From: Methylophaga sp.
GTDB taxonomy: Bacteria; Pseudomonadota; Gammaproteobacteria; Nitrosococcales; Methylophagaceae
NCBI GenBank assembly: GCA_026988435.1
Contig: JALSLH010000068.1
Span: 1-39,110 of the forward strand
DNA: 39,110 nt
Direction of reading: 5' to 3'
The notes below the pieces were generated by a model, which was given only the letters and a program-made list of their open reading frames with translations, had not been told where the DNA came from and made no database searches. Position 1 is the first letter of the stretch. Every line of letters starts with the position of its first letter. A program made the translations under genes and the position numbers. This document shows, piece after piece, positions 16,792-25,996 of the stretch.

Positions 16792-17523
16792 ATAAAGTGC
16801 AAAACTACTCAGCGCGATAATACAGCTAATAATAATCGCAAAGGCTACTTCAACTTTAATATCAGATACACCTAACATGCCATAACGAAAGGCATTGACC
16901 ATATATAAAATAGGATTAAATAGTGATACATTTTGCCAGAATTCTGGCAGTAGGCTGATGGAATAAAAAACACCGCCAAGATAGGTGAGAGGTGTAAGAA
17001 TAAAGGTGGGGATAATCGCTATTTCATCAAAACTTTGAGCATACATAGCGTTGATAAAGCCACCTAGTGCAAACATTATGGCACTGAGTACGACCATACT
17101 GATCGTGATCCCTAAATGTTGAATTTCGATTGATGTAAAAAATAGTGAAACGATCGTGACGATTAGCCCTACGAATAAGCCTCGCGCGATACCGCCGGCT
17201 ACATAGCCTGCTAAAATAAGATAGTTAGGCACTGGTGCAACTAATAATTCTTCAATATGGCTTTGAAATTTTGCACTATAAAAAGATGAGGCAACATTGG
17301 CGTAAGCATTATTTATCACCGCCATCATAATAATACCGGGGGCGATATAATTCATATAATTAAAACCGCCCATTTCACCAATACGGCTACCGATAAGGTT
17401 GCCAAAAATGATGAAATATAGGGTCATGGTGATTGCTGGCGGCAATAATGTTTGTGGCCAAATACGCAGAAAACGACGCACTTCGCGAGTGAGCAAGGTG
17501 CGAAAGGCAATCCAGTTGTTCAT
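16759..17523 (-). CDS. ABC-2 type permease
   Basis: A 254-residue inner-membrane protein with six hydrophobic segments (about 26-45, 58-80, 110-135, 140-165, 172-195, 225-248) and '[31 protein letters not shown]', the conserved start of ABC-2 permeases of the YadH type. It pairs with the ATPase upstream, overlapping it by four bases (ATGA). Substrate unknown; YadGH-type transporters are predicted exporters. The gene's end overlaps dusA on the other strand. Confidence 0.92.
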   Translation of the reverse strand: MNNWIAFRTLLTREVRRFLRIWPQTLLPPAITMTLYFIIFGNLIGSRIGEMGGFNYMNYIAPGIIMMAVINNAYANVASSFYSAKFQSHIEELLVAPVPNYLILAGYVAGGIARGLFVGLIVTIVSLFFTSIEIQHLGITISMVVLSAIMFALGGFINAMYAQSFDEIAIIPTFILTPLTYLGGVFYSISLLPEFWQNVSLFNPILYMVNAFRYGMLGVSDIKVEVAFAIIISCIIALSSFALYLLNKGTGLRN

Positions 17524-18476
17524 GATGAAGCCTCTGATTTAGTTTCAGCAGAACCTAAGGTCGCCTCAGATTTTTCTACTAAAGATAAAAACAATTCTTC
17601 AAGACGATTAGCCTTGTTTTTCATGCTGGAGACTTCAATGTTTTGTCGGCTCAGAATGGCAAAGATAGCATTCAGATTTTCATTCTTACTAAGCTCCACC
17701 TCAAGCGTAGTATCGTCAATTTGTAAATAGTTAATATCACCTAAATCAATATCGCTTGGCAAAGGTGCTTTAAGGTCAAAAATAAAGGTCTGCTTATCGA
17801 GACGATTAAGTAGTGATTTCATATTGGTGTTTTCAATAATGCGACCACGATCGATAATGGCAATATTACGGCATAAATTCTCAGCTTCTTCTAAATAATG
17901 GGTAGTGAGAATAATAGTGGTGCCTTGCTCATTAATTTTCTGTAAAAATAGCCACATAGAGCGGCGCAGCTCAATATCAACGCCTGCAGTAGGTTCATCT
18001 AAGATCAGTAATTTTGGCCGATGAATTAATGCTCTAGCAATCATTAAGCGACGTTTCATGCCACCAGATAAGGCGCGGGCAGTGGAGTGACGTTTGTCCC
18101 ATAAACCTAATTGTTTTAATAGATCGTCTGCTCTGGGGCCCGCTTCTTTAGAGCGAATACCGTAGTATCCAGCTTGGGTGACAAGTATATGTTTGACTTG
18201 CTCAAAGCCATTAAAATTAAATTCTTGAGGAACCAAACCTAAATATGACTTCGCTTTTGCGGCGTGCTTATCAAGATCAACATCAAATATTTTAACACTA
18301 CCTGCTGTTTTAGTGACGAGGGATGTGACTACACCAATAGTAGTAGATTTTCCGGCTCCGTTGGGGCCGAGCAAAGCAAAAAAATCACCTTGTGTAACAT
18401 CAAGATCAACGTTAATAAGTGCTTCATGCCCATTTTTATAGGTCTTGGATAAGTTTTTAATTGAGAGTGCTTTCAC
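17520..18476 (-). CDS. ABC-2 type transporter ATPase
   Basis: A 318-residue ATPase of the YadG/CcmA type: Walker A 'GPNGAGKST', Q-loop 'LVPQEFNF', signature 'ALSGGMKRR', Walker B 'LLILDEPTAGVD', H-loop 'LTTHYLEEAE'. The C-terminal 90 residues are a poorly conserved regulatory extension found in this group. Forms an exporter with the overlapping permease gene. It is divergent from mutH, with about 40 bases between the starts. Confidence 0.93.
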   Translation of the reverse strand: MKALSIKNLSKTYKNGHEALINVDLDVTQGDFFALLGPNGAGKSTTIGVVTSLVTKTAGSVKIFDVDLDKHAAKAKSYLGLVPQEFNFNGFEQVKHILVTQAGYYGIRSKEAGPRADDLLKQLGLWDKRHSTARALSGGMKRRLMIARALIHRPKLLILDEPTAGVDIELRRSMWLFLQKINEQGTTIILTTHYLEEAENLCRNIAIIDRGRIIENTNMKSLLNRLDKQTFIFDLKAPLPSDIDLGDINYLQIDDTTLEVELSKNENLNAIFAILSRQNIEVSSMKNKANRLEELFLSLVEKSEATLGSAETKSEASS

Positions 18477-18517
18477 TGTGGTCTACGTAGATAACTTTAT
18501 TGCGTTATTATACATCG

Positions 18518-19198
18518 ATGAAACATAAGCAAGCTACATTACCACCACAATCACAACAAGAATTAATGGCACGCTGCCAGAAGATTGTTGGCAGAACAAT
18601 AGGTAGTGTAGCAGCAGATCTAGGCATCGCTACACCAGAAAACTTATTGCGGCATAAAGGCTGGGTTGGTAATTTATTAGAGAAGGCCTTGGGTGCTAAT
18701 GCGGGTAATTTAGCCGAACCTGATTTTATTGATTTAGGTATTGAAATGAAAACATTGCCGCTAAATGCACACGCTCAGCCGAAAGAATCAACCTATGTTT
18801 GCACGGTTTCTATGCAACAGTCAGGTGAGTTAACATGGCAAAAAAGCTGGGTTCGACGTAAATTATCACATGTTTTATGGGTTCCAATTGAAGCTGATAA
18901 CACGATTCCATTAGCAGAACGTTATATCGGTCAGGCATGGTTATGGCAGCCGAGTGATGAGCAAGAAGCCATTTTAGAACGTGATTGGAATGAATTAATG
19001 GATCGCATTGTTTTAGGTGGCCAAGCGGATATTAGCGCAAAAGAAGGTGAATATCTTCAAATTAGACCAAAAGCAGCAAATAGTCATGTTGTTTCGGCTG
19101 GAGTTTCAGCGAGTGGGGAAGCTGAATATATTAACCCTAAAGGCTTTTATTTAAGATCTGTATTCACTAAACAGTTATTGGAGCAACAATCACAATGA
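18518..19198 (+). CDS. mutH: DNA mismatch repair endonuclease MutH
   Basis: MutH nicks the unmethylated strand at hemimethylated GATC sites when activated by MutS-MutL. The 226-residue protein has 'GRTIGSVAADLGI', 'LLRHKGWVGNLLEKALGANAGNLAEPDF' and the catalytic 'DLGIEMKTLP' (Asp...Glu-x-Lys of the restriction-enzyme-like fold). The ATG at 18518 is preferred over a TTG at 18500; no clear ribosome site precedes either. Presence of MutH predicts Dam methylation in this organism, and agrees with the non-nicking type of MutL encoded at 33743-35380. Confidence 0.95.
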   Translation: MKHKQATLPPQSQQELMARCQKIVGRTIGSVAADLGIATPENLLRHKGWVGNLLEKALGANAGNLAEPDFIDLGIEMKTLPLNAHAQPKESTYVCTVSMQQSGELTWQKSWVRRKLSHVLWVPIEADNTIPLAERYIGQAWLWQPSDEQEAILERDWNELMDRIVLGGQADISAKEGEYLQIRPKAANSHVVSAGVSASGEAEYINPKGFYLRSVFTKQLLEQQSQ

Positions 19199-19248
19199 GT
19201 AGTTTGCTATTATTAACATTCAATTTATAAGGAAATAGCAGGAACAAA

Positions 19249-20538
19249 ATGCGTAAATTAAATGGATTAATTATTGATGGTGACGATAGCTTTCGAAGCA
19301 CTGCCCGAACGGTGTTGGAGCAAGCGGGTTTTACAGTTGAAGATGCGAGTTCGGGTCATGATGGTCTCGACAAGGCAAAACAACAACGCTTTACTCTTGT
19401 TTGCTGTGCTTACCAACTCCCTGATATTACAGGCAGTGATTTTTGTAGCAAAATAAGAGCGATGCCGGGCTATGACTTTTCATCTGTGTTGGTCTTTGCA
19501 GAAGAAGATAATGGCAGAATGCTTAAACAAGCGCTCCTTGCTGGCGCAACAGATATCTTTAGCAAAAATGATTTAGATGATTTAAGAGTGTATTTAGATC
19601 GTTTTGTTGAACGTGAGCAACGACAGCTCTCAGGCCGTGTACTATTTATTGAAGATTCACGTGTGCTGCAAGAAATCATTCTTGATTTGCTGACGGATAT
19701 GGGGCTCGATGTCGATGCTTATACGCACGGTGAAGAGGCATGGGAGGCATTTCAAACCAGTCACTATGATCTTGTGATTACCGATATTATGTTGGAAGGG
19801 GTAATGAGCGGTATTTCACTGGTGAGAAAAATTCGACGTTTGCAAGATGAGAATGGCGATATTCCTATTATTGCTACTTCTGGATTTGATAATTTATCAC
19901 GGAAAATTGAATTATTTCATCTGGGCGTTAATGATTATGTGGCAAAGCCCATTATAAGAGAAGAATTGCGCCAACGTGTTTTCAATCATATAACCAGTTA
20001 TCAAGCGATGATGGAATTACGATCTCAGCAAAAGTCGTTATATAGCTTAGCGATGCTAGATGAATTAACACAGCTTTTTAATCGTCATGCCTTACGGGAG
20101 TTTTCAGCAAAATATTTCAGTGAGGCCATTCGGTATAAACACACATTGTCGCTTGCCGTGATGGATGTAGACCATTTCAATAAGATTAACGAATCAGAAG
20201 GCTATTCTGTTGGTAATCAAGTGCTGGCAGAACTAGGGCCTTGGCTAAAACGTTTTATAAGAGATGCAGACATAGTGGCACGTTGGAGTGGTGAAGAATT
20301 TGTTTTTTTACTTGCGAACTGTGACAAGAACTCAGCAATCGTATTGATGGAACGTCTGCAAAAAAGGTTAGCTCAACTCAAGCCTGCAGGTATTGATATC
20401 ACGGTTAGTATTGGCATTGCAACAATGGATGTTGAGACGGAACATAATTTAAATAGTTTATTTGAACTTGCCGATGGCGCGAGGTATCAGGCCAAAATGG
20501 CGGGCAGGAATTGCGTTAAAGCATATGAAGGTGAATGA
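19249..20538 (+). CDS. REC-REC-GGDEF response regulator (diguanylate cyclase)
   Basis: A 429-residue cytosolic protein with two receiver domains and a GGDEF domain. The first receiver (about 3-120) is degenerate: alanine (A54, 'VCCAYQLPD') occupies the usual phospho-acceptor position. The second (about 130-250) is intact, with D179 ('DLVITDIM') and the Lys of 'VAKP'. The GGDEF domain (about 268-427) has the active-site variant SGEEF (347-351), and the inhibitory c-di-GMP site RxxD (RDAD, 338-341) exactly five residues upstream. It should make c-di-GMP when phosphorylated on D179. This PleD-like layout has no adjacent kinase gene. Confidence 0.92.
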   Translation: MRKLNGLIIDGDDSFRSTARTVLEQAGFTVEDASSGHDGLDKAKQQRFTLVCCAYQLPDITGSDFCSKIRAMPGYDFSSVLVFAEEDNGRMLKQALLAGATDIFSKNDLDDLRVYLDRFVEREQRQLSGRVLFIEDSRVLQEIILDLLTDMGLDVDAYTHGEEAWEAFQTSHYDLVITDIMLEGVMSGISLVRKIRRLQDENGDIPIIATSGFDNLSRKIELFHLGVNDYVAKPIIREELRQRVFNHITSYQAMMELRSQQKSLYSLAMLDELTQLFNRHALREFSAKYFSEAIRYKHTLSLAVMDVDHFNKINESEGYSVGNQVLAELGPWLKRFIRDADIVARWSGEEFVFLLANCDKNSAIVLMERLQKRLAQLKPAGIDITVSIGIATMDVETEHNLNSLFELADGARYQAKMAGRNCVKAYEGE

Positions 20539-20549
20539 TTATCCCGATT

Positions 20550-21485
20550 TTAGGATCGCCAAGCATACTGTTTAGAAAAAGCAATGCATTGCTGCTTGGT
20601 CAACATAAAAATGCCGTGACCGCCCCGTTCAAAATCTAGCCATAAAAAATCAATATCAGGCCATCTATTCATCGTGGCGTAATCGCTATTACCTACTTCG
20701 ACAAACAAGAGGCCGTTATTTGTCAGGTGTTCGGCGGCGTGAAGTACTATTTTTTCAACAAGTGCTAGACCATTGTCATCGGCTTCAAGTGCTGACACAG
20801 GTTCATGATCATATTCTGCTGGTAATGTCGCCATCTCTTCAGCACCTACATAAGGTGGATTGCTGACAATAAGATCGTATTTTTGACCTTTCAATGCGTG
20901 CCATAGATCAGACTGAATCGTTCTTACCTGCTCAGCTAAACCATGTTTTGTAATATTAATATTAGCCACATCAAGTGCATCTTGGCTAATATCAACAGCA
21001 TCGATCTGTGTATCAGGAAATGCAAAAGCACAAGCGATTGCAATGCAGCCGCCGCCGGTACACATATCAAGAATATTATTGATTGAATCGGGATTATTTA
21101 TCCAGGGAGAAAACTGCTCTTCAATAAGTTCAGCAAAAGGAGAGCGGGGGATTAATACACGTTCATCAACATAGAATGGCAAGCCTGCGAACCATGCTTC
21201 ATGTGTTAAATAAGGTACTGGCACACGTTCAATTATGCGACGATGAACTAGTTCAGCAATGACTTGTTTTTCTGTATGAGTTAGACGGGCATCGGCAAAT
21301 AGTTCAGGAAACTCGGTCACAGGCAAGTGAAGGCTATGCAGAATCAGCTGTAAAGCATCATTAAATGCATCGGCATTGCCATGACCATAGAATAAATCAG
21401 CACTATTAAATTGTGATGTTATCCAGCGAAGCACATCTCGTAATGTATGTAATTCATTGGTAATGGTACGCTCAATAGTAGTCAT
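20550..21485 (-). CDS. prmB: Ribosomal protein L3 glutamine methyltransferase
   Basis: A 311-residue N5-glutamine methyltransferase of the HemK/PrmB family: SAM-binding 'LDMCTGGGCIAIACAFAFP' and the catalytic 'VSNPPYVGAEEMATLPAEYDHEP'. The N-terminal 'LHTLRDVLRWITSQFNSADLFYGHG' and 'YVDERVLIPRSPFAELI' favour PrmB (modifies L3) over PrmC (modifies release factors). Its ATG follows the leuC stop codon with no spacing at all, so the two are translationally coupled. Confidence 0.93.
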   Translation of the reverse strand: MTTIERTITNELHTLRDVLRWITSQFNSADLFYGHGNADAFNDALQLILHSLHLPVTEFPELFADARLTHTEKQVIAELVHRRIIERVPVPYLTHEAWFAGLPFYVDERVLIPRSPFAELIEEQFSPWINNPDSINNILDMCTGGGCIAIACAFAFPDTQIDAVDISQDALDVANINITKHGLAEQVRTIQSDLWHALKGQKYDLIVSNPPYVGAEEMATLPAEYDHEPVSALEADDNGLALVEKIVLHAAEHLTNNGLLFVEVGNSDYATMNRWPDIDFLWLDFERGGHGIFMLTKQQCIAFSKQYAWRS

Positions 21486-22889
21486 TCAGCTTGAAATATC
21501 AACAAAGTGTCCTGCAATTGCGGCTGCGGCCGCCATCGCTGGGCTAACAAGGTGTGTACGGCCACCTAAACCTTGGCGACCTTCAAAATTGCGGTTTGAT
21601 GTTGAGGCACAATGCTCACCTGATTCTAGACGATCAGCATTCATAGCTAAACACATTGAGCAACCAGGATCACGCCACTCAAAACCAGCCTGTGTAAATA
21701 CTTTGTCTAAACCTTCTTGCTCCGCTTGCGCTTTAACTAAGCCTGAACCGGGGACAACTAATGCCTGCTTTAAACTGCTGGCAACAGTACCGCCTTTAAT
21801 TGCTGCGGCTGCTTGGCGTAAATCTTCGATGCGAGAATTCGTGCATGAGCCAATAAATACACGATCTAGTTGGATATCAGTTATCTTCTGGTTAGCACTT
21901 AATCCCATGTAGCGTAATGCTTTTGTAATTCCATCACGTTTTACCAAGTCAGATTCGTTAGCAGGGTTAGGAACCTTATCATTAACAGCCAAAACCATTT
22001 CGGGAGAGGTTCCCCAAGTGACCTGAGGTTTGATTTCTGCAGCGTTTAAGACAATAGTTTTATCAAAAACTGCACCATCATCACTATGTAAGTCTTGCCA
22101 AGCTGTTACGGCTTTATCCCAATCATTACCTTTAGGTGCAAAAGGGCGACCATGTAAATAATTTATGGTTGTGTCATCTACTGCGATAATACCTGCGCGA
22201 GCCCCTGCTTCAATAGTCATATTACACACGGTCATACGACCTTCCATACTTAATGCTTGGATGGCCTTACCGCCAAATTCGATGGTGTAACCTGTACCGC
22301 CTGCGGTGCCTAATTCACCAATAATGGCTAAGACAATATCTTTTGCACCGACGCCATCTCTAACTTGGCCATCGACACGCACCAACATATTGTTAGCTTT
22401 TTTCTGAATTAAACATTGAGTAACCATGACATGTTCAACTTCTGATGTGCCAATACCAAATGCTAAGGCACCAAATGCACCGTGGGTTGATGTATGTGAA
22501 TCACCACAAACAACGGTCATACCAGGCAATGTTGCGCCTTGCTCTGGTCCAACAACATGCACAATACCTTGGCGAACATCTGATAAATCAAACTCTGTTA
22601 CGCCAAAGTCTTTACAGTTTTTATCTAAAGTTTCAACTTGCAAACGCGAAACCGGATCAATAATGCCTTGCTCTCGGTTATTGGTCGGTACATTATGATC
22701 GGGTGTCGCTAAGATAGAGTCAAGGCGGTGAGGCTGGCGATTAGCGATACGCAAACCTTCGAATGCCTGAGGTGACGTAACTTCATGAACAAGCTGGCGA
22801 TCAATATACAGTAAGGTCGTACCATCATCGTCAGTGCGAACGATGTGTTGTTCCCATAATTTATCGTAAAGTGTTTTGGCTGTTGTCAT
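21486..22889 (-). CDS. leuC: 3-isopropylmalate dehydratase large subunit
   Basis: LeuC with LeuD isomerises 2- to 3-isopropylmalate in leucine biosynthesis via a [4Fe-4S] cluster. The 467-residue protein has the ligand cysteines in '[10 protein letters not shown]' and '[13 protein letters not shown]', plus '[21 protein letters not shown]'. leuD and leuB, the usual neighbours, do not follow; prmB does. Initiates at ATG 22889. Cytosolic. Confidence 0.96.
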   Translation of the reverse strand: MTTAKTLYDKLWEQHIVRTDDDGTTLLYIDRQLVHEVTSPQAFEGLRIANRQPHRLDSILATPDHNVPTNNREQGIIDPVSRLQVETLDKNCKDFGVTEFDLSDVRQGIVHVVGPEQGATLPGMTVVCGDSHTSTHGAFGALAFGIGTSEVEHVMVTQCLIQKKANNMLVRVDGQVRDGVGAKDIVLAIIGELGTAGGTGYTIEFGGKAIQALSMEGRMTVCNMTIEAGARAGIIAVDDTTINYLHGRPFAPKGNDWDKAVTAWQDLHSDDGAVFDKTIVLNAAEIKPQVTWGTSPEMVLAVNDKVPNPANESDLVKRDGITKALRYMGLSANQKITDIQLDRVFIGSCTNSRIEDLRQAAAAIKGGTVASSLKQALVVPGSGLVKAQAEQEGLDKVFTQAGFEWRDPGCSMCLAMNADRLESGEHCASTSNRNFEGRQGLGGRTHLVSPAMAAAAAIAGHFVDISS

Positions 22890-22942
22890 GATTGTATTAT
22901 TTTTGTGATTCCAGAATTTATGTATTATATATCAAATAGATT

Positions 22943-23112
22943 AACCACAGAGACACAGAGCACACAGAGGTGAAATATAATTTAGTATTTTTGGTAAGAC
23001 TATCAAGCTATCTGCAATATTGTCACCCGTCAACAAGCTCAGCACTAACGGCATTTTATGTGGTTTCAATGATTATTGTTATGAAACTCAGTGTTCTCTG
23101 TGTCTCTGTGGT
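22943..23112. repeat. Inverted pair of ACCACAGAG-type repeats without a gene inside
   Basis: Direct copy AACCACAGAGACACAGAG... (22943-22970) and inverted copy ending ...CTCTGTGTCTCTGTGGT (23096-23112) flank about 125 bases with no coding potential. The arms match those around the GxxExxY gene at 28763-29336, so this may be a gene-less derivative of that element. It fills most of the 303-base gap between leuC and hxlB. Confidence 0.85.
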
Positions 23113-23135
23113 GAGGTTTAAAAATTAATTTCAGG

Positions 23136-23172
23136 CAAAAAAAAACGAGTAGCCTTACGACCACTCGTTTCT
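23136..23172 (-). terminator. Terminator of the hxlA-hxlB operon
   Basis: On the minus strand AAACGAGTGG pairs with CTACTCGTTT around a TCGTAAGG loop, followed by a run of T residues. It lies 20 bases beyond the hxlB stop codon. Confidence 0.88.
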
Positions 23173-23192
23173 TTATTTTTTCAGGAAAGTGA

Positions 23193-23726
23193 TTATTCCA
23201 TATTAGCGTGACGATGTCGCATTTCTTCTTCTTCAATGCCGCGCTCATGGATTAGATGAGACACCATTGCTTCTAAGAAAATTAACGTTGATAATTCAAA
23301 CATAGTTCCCATAGGCATGCCCTTTGTAGGAGCAAAACTATTGTCATTACCGATTTGAATTGTTTGGTCAGCTAAATCACCAATCGTAGAGCTAGATTTT
23401 GAACAAATCAAAACTACTTTAGCATCTTCAGATTTGGCTTTATTCGTAAATGACACAAGTTGAGTCGTTTCACCAGAACCCGAGATAACGATTAATAAAT
23501 CGCCCTTGCGGATACTTGGTGTGCTGATTTCACCTTGAACAAATACTTCATAACCACTGTGCATCAATCTCATCCCTAGGAAGTTACCCACCAGTTTTGA
23601 GCGACCTGCACCTGTAATAAAGATGCGCTTGGCATCATCACACATTGAAACTAAAGTAGCTTCGAGTGAATCATTAGTATCATCAAGGATATTAGTAATT
23701 TTATTTAAGAGTAGATCACGATGCAT
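23193..23726 (-). CDS. hxlB: 6-phospho-3-hexuloisomerase
   Basis: A 177-residue SIS-domain isomerase that converts hexulose 6-phosphate to fructose 6-phosphate, the second step of the RuMP pathway. Family motifs: 'FITGAGRSKLVGNFLGMRLMH', 'VISGSGETTQLV' and 'PMGTMFELSTLIFLEAMV', the last being characteristic of PHI. Length is typical. It starts 11 bases after hxlA, so both should be made from one transcript, ended by the terminator at 23136-23172. Confidence 0.95.
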   Translation of the reverse strand: MHRDLLLNKITNILDDTNDSLEATLVSMCDDAKRIFITGAGRSKLVGNFLGMRLMHSGYEVFVQGEISTPSIRKGDLLIVISGSGETTQLVSFTNKAKSEDAKVVLICSKSSSTIGDLADQTIQIGNDNSFAPTKGMPMGTMFELSTLIFLEAMVSHLIHERGIEEEEMRHRHANME

Positions 23727-23737
23727 TGTAATATTCC

Positions 23738-24373
23738 TTATGCTGCGTCAACTAAAGCGCGAAGCTCTTTAGCTGAGTCTGCTGGAGAGTCTGCACCATA
23801 GATAGCAGCACCAACAACAACGATTGCTGCACCAGCTTGAACTGTGCTTTGGATTGTATCTTTGTTGATACCACCAGCAACAGAAATTTTAACATCTAAG
23901 CCAAGACCAGCAATTAATGCTAAGTCAGCAAAAGGTGTTTGACCTGCAGCTTGTGCGTCAAGACCAGTGTGAACACCGATGATTTGCGCGCCGTTACCCG
24001 CTGCTTCTTTAGCAACTGCAGCTTTATCTTCAACACCGATTAAGTCAACTTGAGCTTCAGCATTATTTGCTTTAGCAGCATCGATAACGCCTTGGATTGT
24101 AGACATGTCAGCAGCACCTAAAACAGTAGTGATTTTACCACCCGCTTCGAAGAAAGGTGTTGATTCATAACCACCAGCATCCATAGTTTTAAGGTCAACT
24201 AAGATAGTTTTAGTTGGGTGTGCAGCAGTTAATGCTTTAACAAGTTTAATACCGTTATATTTGATACAAGGTGTACCGATTTCTAAGATATCAACATATG
24301 GTGCAACTGCTTCTGCTAATGCCATTGTTGCGTCGAAGTCTAGAGAATCTAGAGCCATTTGGATTTGAGCCAT
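23738..24373 (-). CDS. hxlA: 3-hexulose-6-phosphate synthase, copy 1
   Basis: HPS joins formaldehyde and ribulose 5-phosphate. The 211-residue TIM-barrel of the OMP decarboxylase superfamily has the catalytic set D60-x-K62-x-x-D65 ('VDLKTMDAG') and the phosphate-binding 'VAGGINKDTIQSTVQAGAAIVVVGAAIY'. AGGAG lies nine bases before the ATG. It is followed by hxlB. The promoter TTGACA-18-TATAGT upstream is close to consensus. It is very similar to the second copy at 26077-26718, particularly in the C-terminal half. Confidence 0.97.
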   Translation of the reverse strand: MAQIQMALDSLDFDATMALAEAVAPYVDILEIGTPCIKYNGIKLVKALTAAHPTKTILVDLKTMDAGGYESTPFFEAGGKITTVLGAADMSTIQGVIDAAKANNAEAQVDLIGVEDKAAVAKEAAGNGAQIIGVHTGLDAQAAGQTPFADLALIAGLGLDVKISVAGGINKDTIQSTVQAGAAIVVVGAAIYGADSPADSAKELRALVDAA

Positions 24374-24431
24374 GTTTACATACTCCTAAAGTAGTAGATT
24401 GATTTAGTACACGTTAATTACGCGACTAAGA

Positions 24432-24461
24432 ACTATAATTCAGAATCTAGGCTAATGTCAA
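24432..24461 (-). promoter_or_regulatory. Strong promoter of hxlA copy 1
   Basis: TTGACA (-35, 24456-24461) and TATAGT (-10, 24432-24437) with an 18-base spacer, about 60 bases before the hxlA start. The spacing is the same as for the second copy. Confidence 0.75.
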
Positions 24462-24479
24462 TTCATTAAACCTTTTCTG

Positions 24480-24513
24480 ATAAAACCAGCCCAATCATCA
24501 ATTGATTGGGCTG
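24480..24513 (-). terminator. Transaldolase terminator
   Basis: CAGCCCAATCA/TGATTGGGCTG is a perfect 11-bp stem (24487-24513); the minus strand continues GTTTTAT. It separates tal from the promoter of hxlA copy 1. Confidence 0.8.
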
Positions 24514-24546
24514 ACAAATTTTACTGCGCTTATTGTTACGGTGAAA

Positions 24547-25530
24547 TTAAGCTTCAATCTCAGCTAAACGATTCGCAAGTAATTCTTCAAGTACTTCTAA
24601 TGCTTTTGCAAAACCATCAATACCTTCAGCTAATTTTTCAGTAGCCATTGGGTCTGCGGCATGCATTTTCTCAAATGTTGCTTTGTCCATATTGATTTTT
24701 TCAATATCCATTGAAGCAGCATTAGCAGCATTTAATTTTTGAGGTAAATCACCTTCAGTTGATTGCAATTCATCAAGCAATGCAGGTGCAATTGTTAGCA
24801 AGTCAACACCAGCTAACTCAGTAATTTCACCTAAGTTACGGAAGCTTGCGCCCATTACTTCAGTGTTATAACCGAATTTTTTGTAGTAGTTGTAAATTTC
24901 AGTTACAGAAACAACACCTGGATCTTCTGCTGCAGGATATGAATCACGACCAGTGTCTTTTTTGTACCAGTCAAGAATACGGCCTACAAATGGAGAGATA
25001 AGTTGAATGCCATTTTCAGCACAAGCAATTGCTTGGTGCAAGCCAAATACTAAAGTAAGGTTTGTGTGAATACCTTCTTCTTCAAGTACTTTGGCAGCCA
25101 TAATGCCTTCCCAAGTTGCAGCAACTTTGATCAGAATACGATCACGAGACACACCCGCAGCTTCATATTGAGCAATCAAGTCACGACCCTTTGCGATAGT
25201 TGCATCAGTATCATAAGATAAACGCGCATCAACTTCTGTTGAAACACGTTGAGGAACGATTTCAAGAATTTTCAAACCAAATGATACGGCCAAACGATCA
25301 AATGCCAATGTAACAACTTCAGAAGCCGCCGCGCCTGCACCTGCAGTTTCTCGCGCACCTTTTAAGGTGTCGTCTACAATGCTTTGATATTCAGGCATTT
25401 GAGCCGCCGCCGTAATCAAAGATGGGTTGGTTGTTGCATCACGTGGAGTAAATTGTTGGATTGCACCGATGTTGCCTGTGTCAGCAACAACAACAGTCAT
25501 GCTTTTAAGTTGGTCAAGTAAATTTGCCAT
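24547..25530 (-). CDS. tal: Transaldolase
   Basis: A 327-residue TalA/TalB-type enzyme that transfers dihydroxyacetone units between sugar phosphates; in RuMP metabolism it regenerates ribulose 5-phosphate. The Schiff-base lysine is K135 in '[12 protein letters not shown]'; other motifs are 'DATTNPSLI', 'STEVDARLS', '[16 protein letters not shown]', '[13 protein letters not shown]' and 'VMGASFRN'. Own terminator downstream; a weak AAGG ribosome site lies 12 bases before ATG. Cytosolic. It lies between the repeat protein gene and hxlA copy 1. Confidence 0.97.
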   Translation of the reverse strand: MANLLDQLKSMTVVVADTGNIGAIQQFTPRDATTNPSLITAAAQMPEYQSIVDDTLKGARETAGAGAAASEVVTLAFDRLAVSFGLKILEIVPQRVSTEVDARLSYDTDATIAKGRDLIAQYEAAGVSRDRILIKVAATWEGIMAAKVLEEEGIHTNLTLVFGLHQAIACAENGIQLISPFVGRILDWYKKDTGRDSYPAAEDPGVVSVTEIYNYYKKFGYNTEVMGASFRNLGEITELAGVDLLTIAPALLDELQSTEGDLPQKLNAANAASMDIEKINMDKATFEKMHAADPMATEKLAEGIDGFAKALEVLEELLANRLAEIEA

Positions 25531-25570
25531 GGTTCAATATGCCTTTGTGAATTATGAGATTAAAATGTAT

Positions 25571-25595
25571 GTAAATTCGGTTGAGGTGAATTTAC
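25571..25595 (-). terminator. Hairpin between the repeat-protein gene and tal
   Basis: GTAAATTC (25571-25578) and GAATTTAC (25588-25595) form a perfect 8-bp stem with a nine-base loop. On the minus strand it is followed by ATACATTTTAATC, so it could be a weak terminator for the small gene or an operator for tal. Confidence 0.45.
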
Positions 25596-25616
25596 CCAAA
25601 ATAATAGTTTCGCGAT

Positions 25617-25901
25617 TTAGCTGTTGGCGCGGATATATTGTTCAACGCTAGTCACTGGGTTAGCATTTGCTTGATTGCGAATATATGCTTCGACAGATGT
25701 AACGGGTTTCGAGTTTGCTTGAATATATGCTTCAACGCTTGTTGCATTAGATGATGTGTTGGCAGACTGGTTACGGATGTAACGCTCAACACTGGTTAAA
25801 CCATCATTATTTGATGAAGTATTACTAGATTGATCTGAATCAGATGAAAACAAACCGCCAAAAAAACTGCAGATTGAAGCAAAAAAACCTTGGTTGCTCA
25901 T
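25617..25901 (-). CDS. Small protein with four TSVExYI repeats, in the RuMP cluster
   Basis: I do not recognise a named family. The 94-residue protein has a hydrophobic, Phe-rich start (residues 5-19, 'GFFASICSFFGGLF'), a Ser/Asn/Asp-rich linker (20-35), then four copies of one motif: TSVERYIRNQ (36-45), TSVEAYIQAN (54-63), TSVEAYIRNQ (68-77) and TSVEQYIRAN (84-93), separated by 4-8 residues rich in Ser, Asn, Ala and Pro. Each motif could form a short helix. GAGG lies seven bases before ATG, and codon use looks normal, so it is very likely a real gene. It lies between hxlA copy 2 (whose terminator precedes it) and tal. Multivalent short motifs on flexible linkers suggest a binding or scaffolding role; the partner is unknown. 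The Phe-rich start might associate with membrane. Confidence 0.85.
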   Translation of the reverse strand: MSNQGFFASICSFFGGLFSSDSDQSSNTSSNNDGLTSVERYIRNQSANTSSNATSVEAYIQANSKPVTSVEAYIRNQANANPVTSVEQYIRANS

Positions 25902-25996
25902 GGTAATACCTCTATATTTATTAAAACTTAGCTCCTCAACTATATTGGTATCTTGAGAAAACTATTAGATTATTCGATTATGTTTTTGTTGGAAAT

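Noticed and set aside
23066-23248. Minus-strand 60-codon frame with 'HRDTENTE'
   Set aside because: It reads through the same repeat and the hxlB terminator, then overlaps hxlB in another frame.
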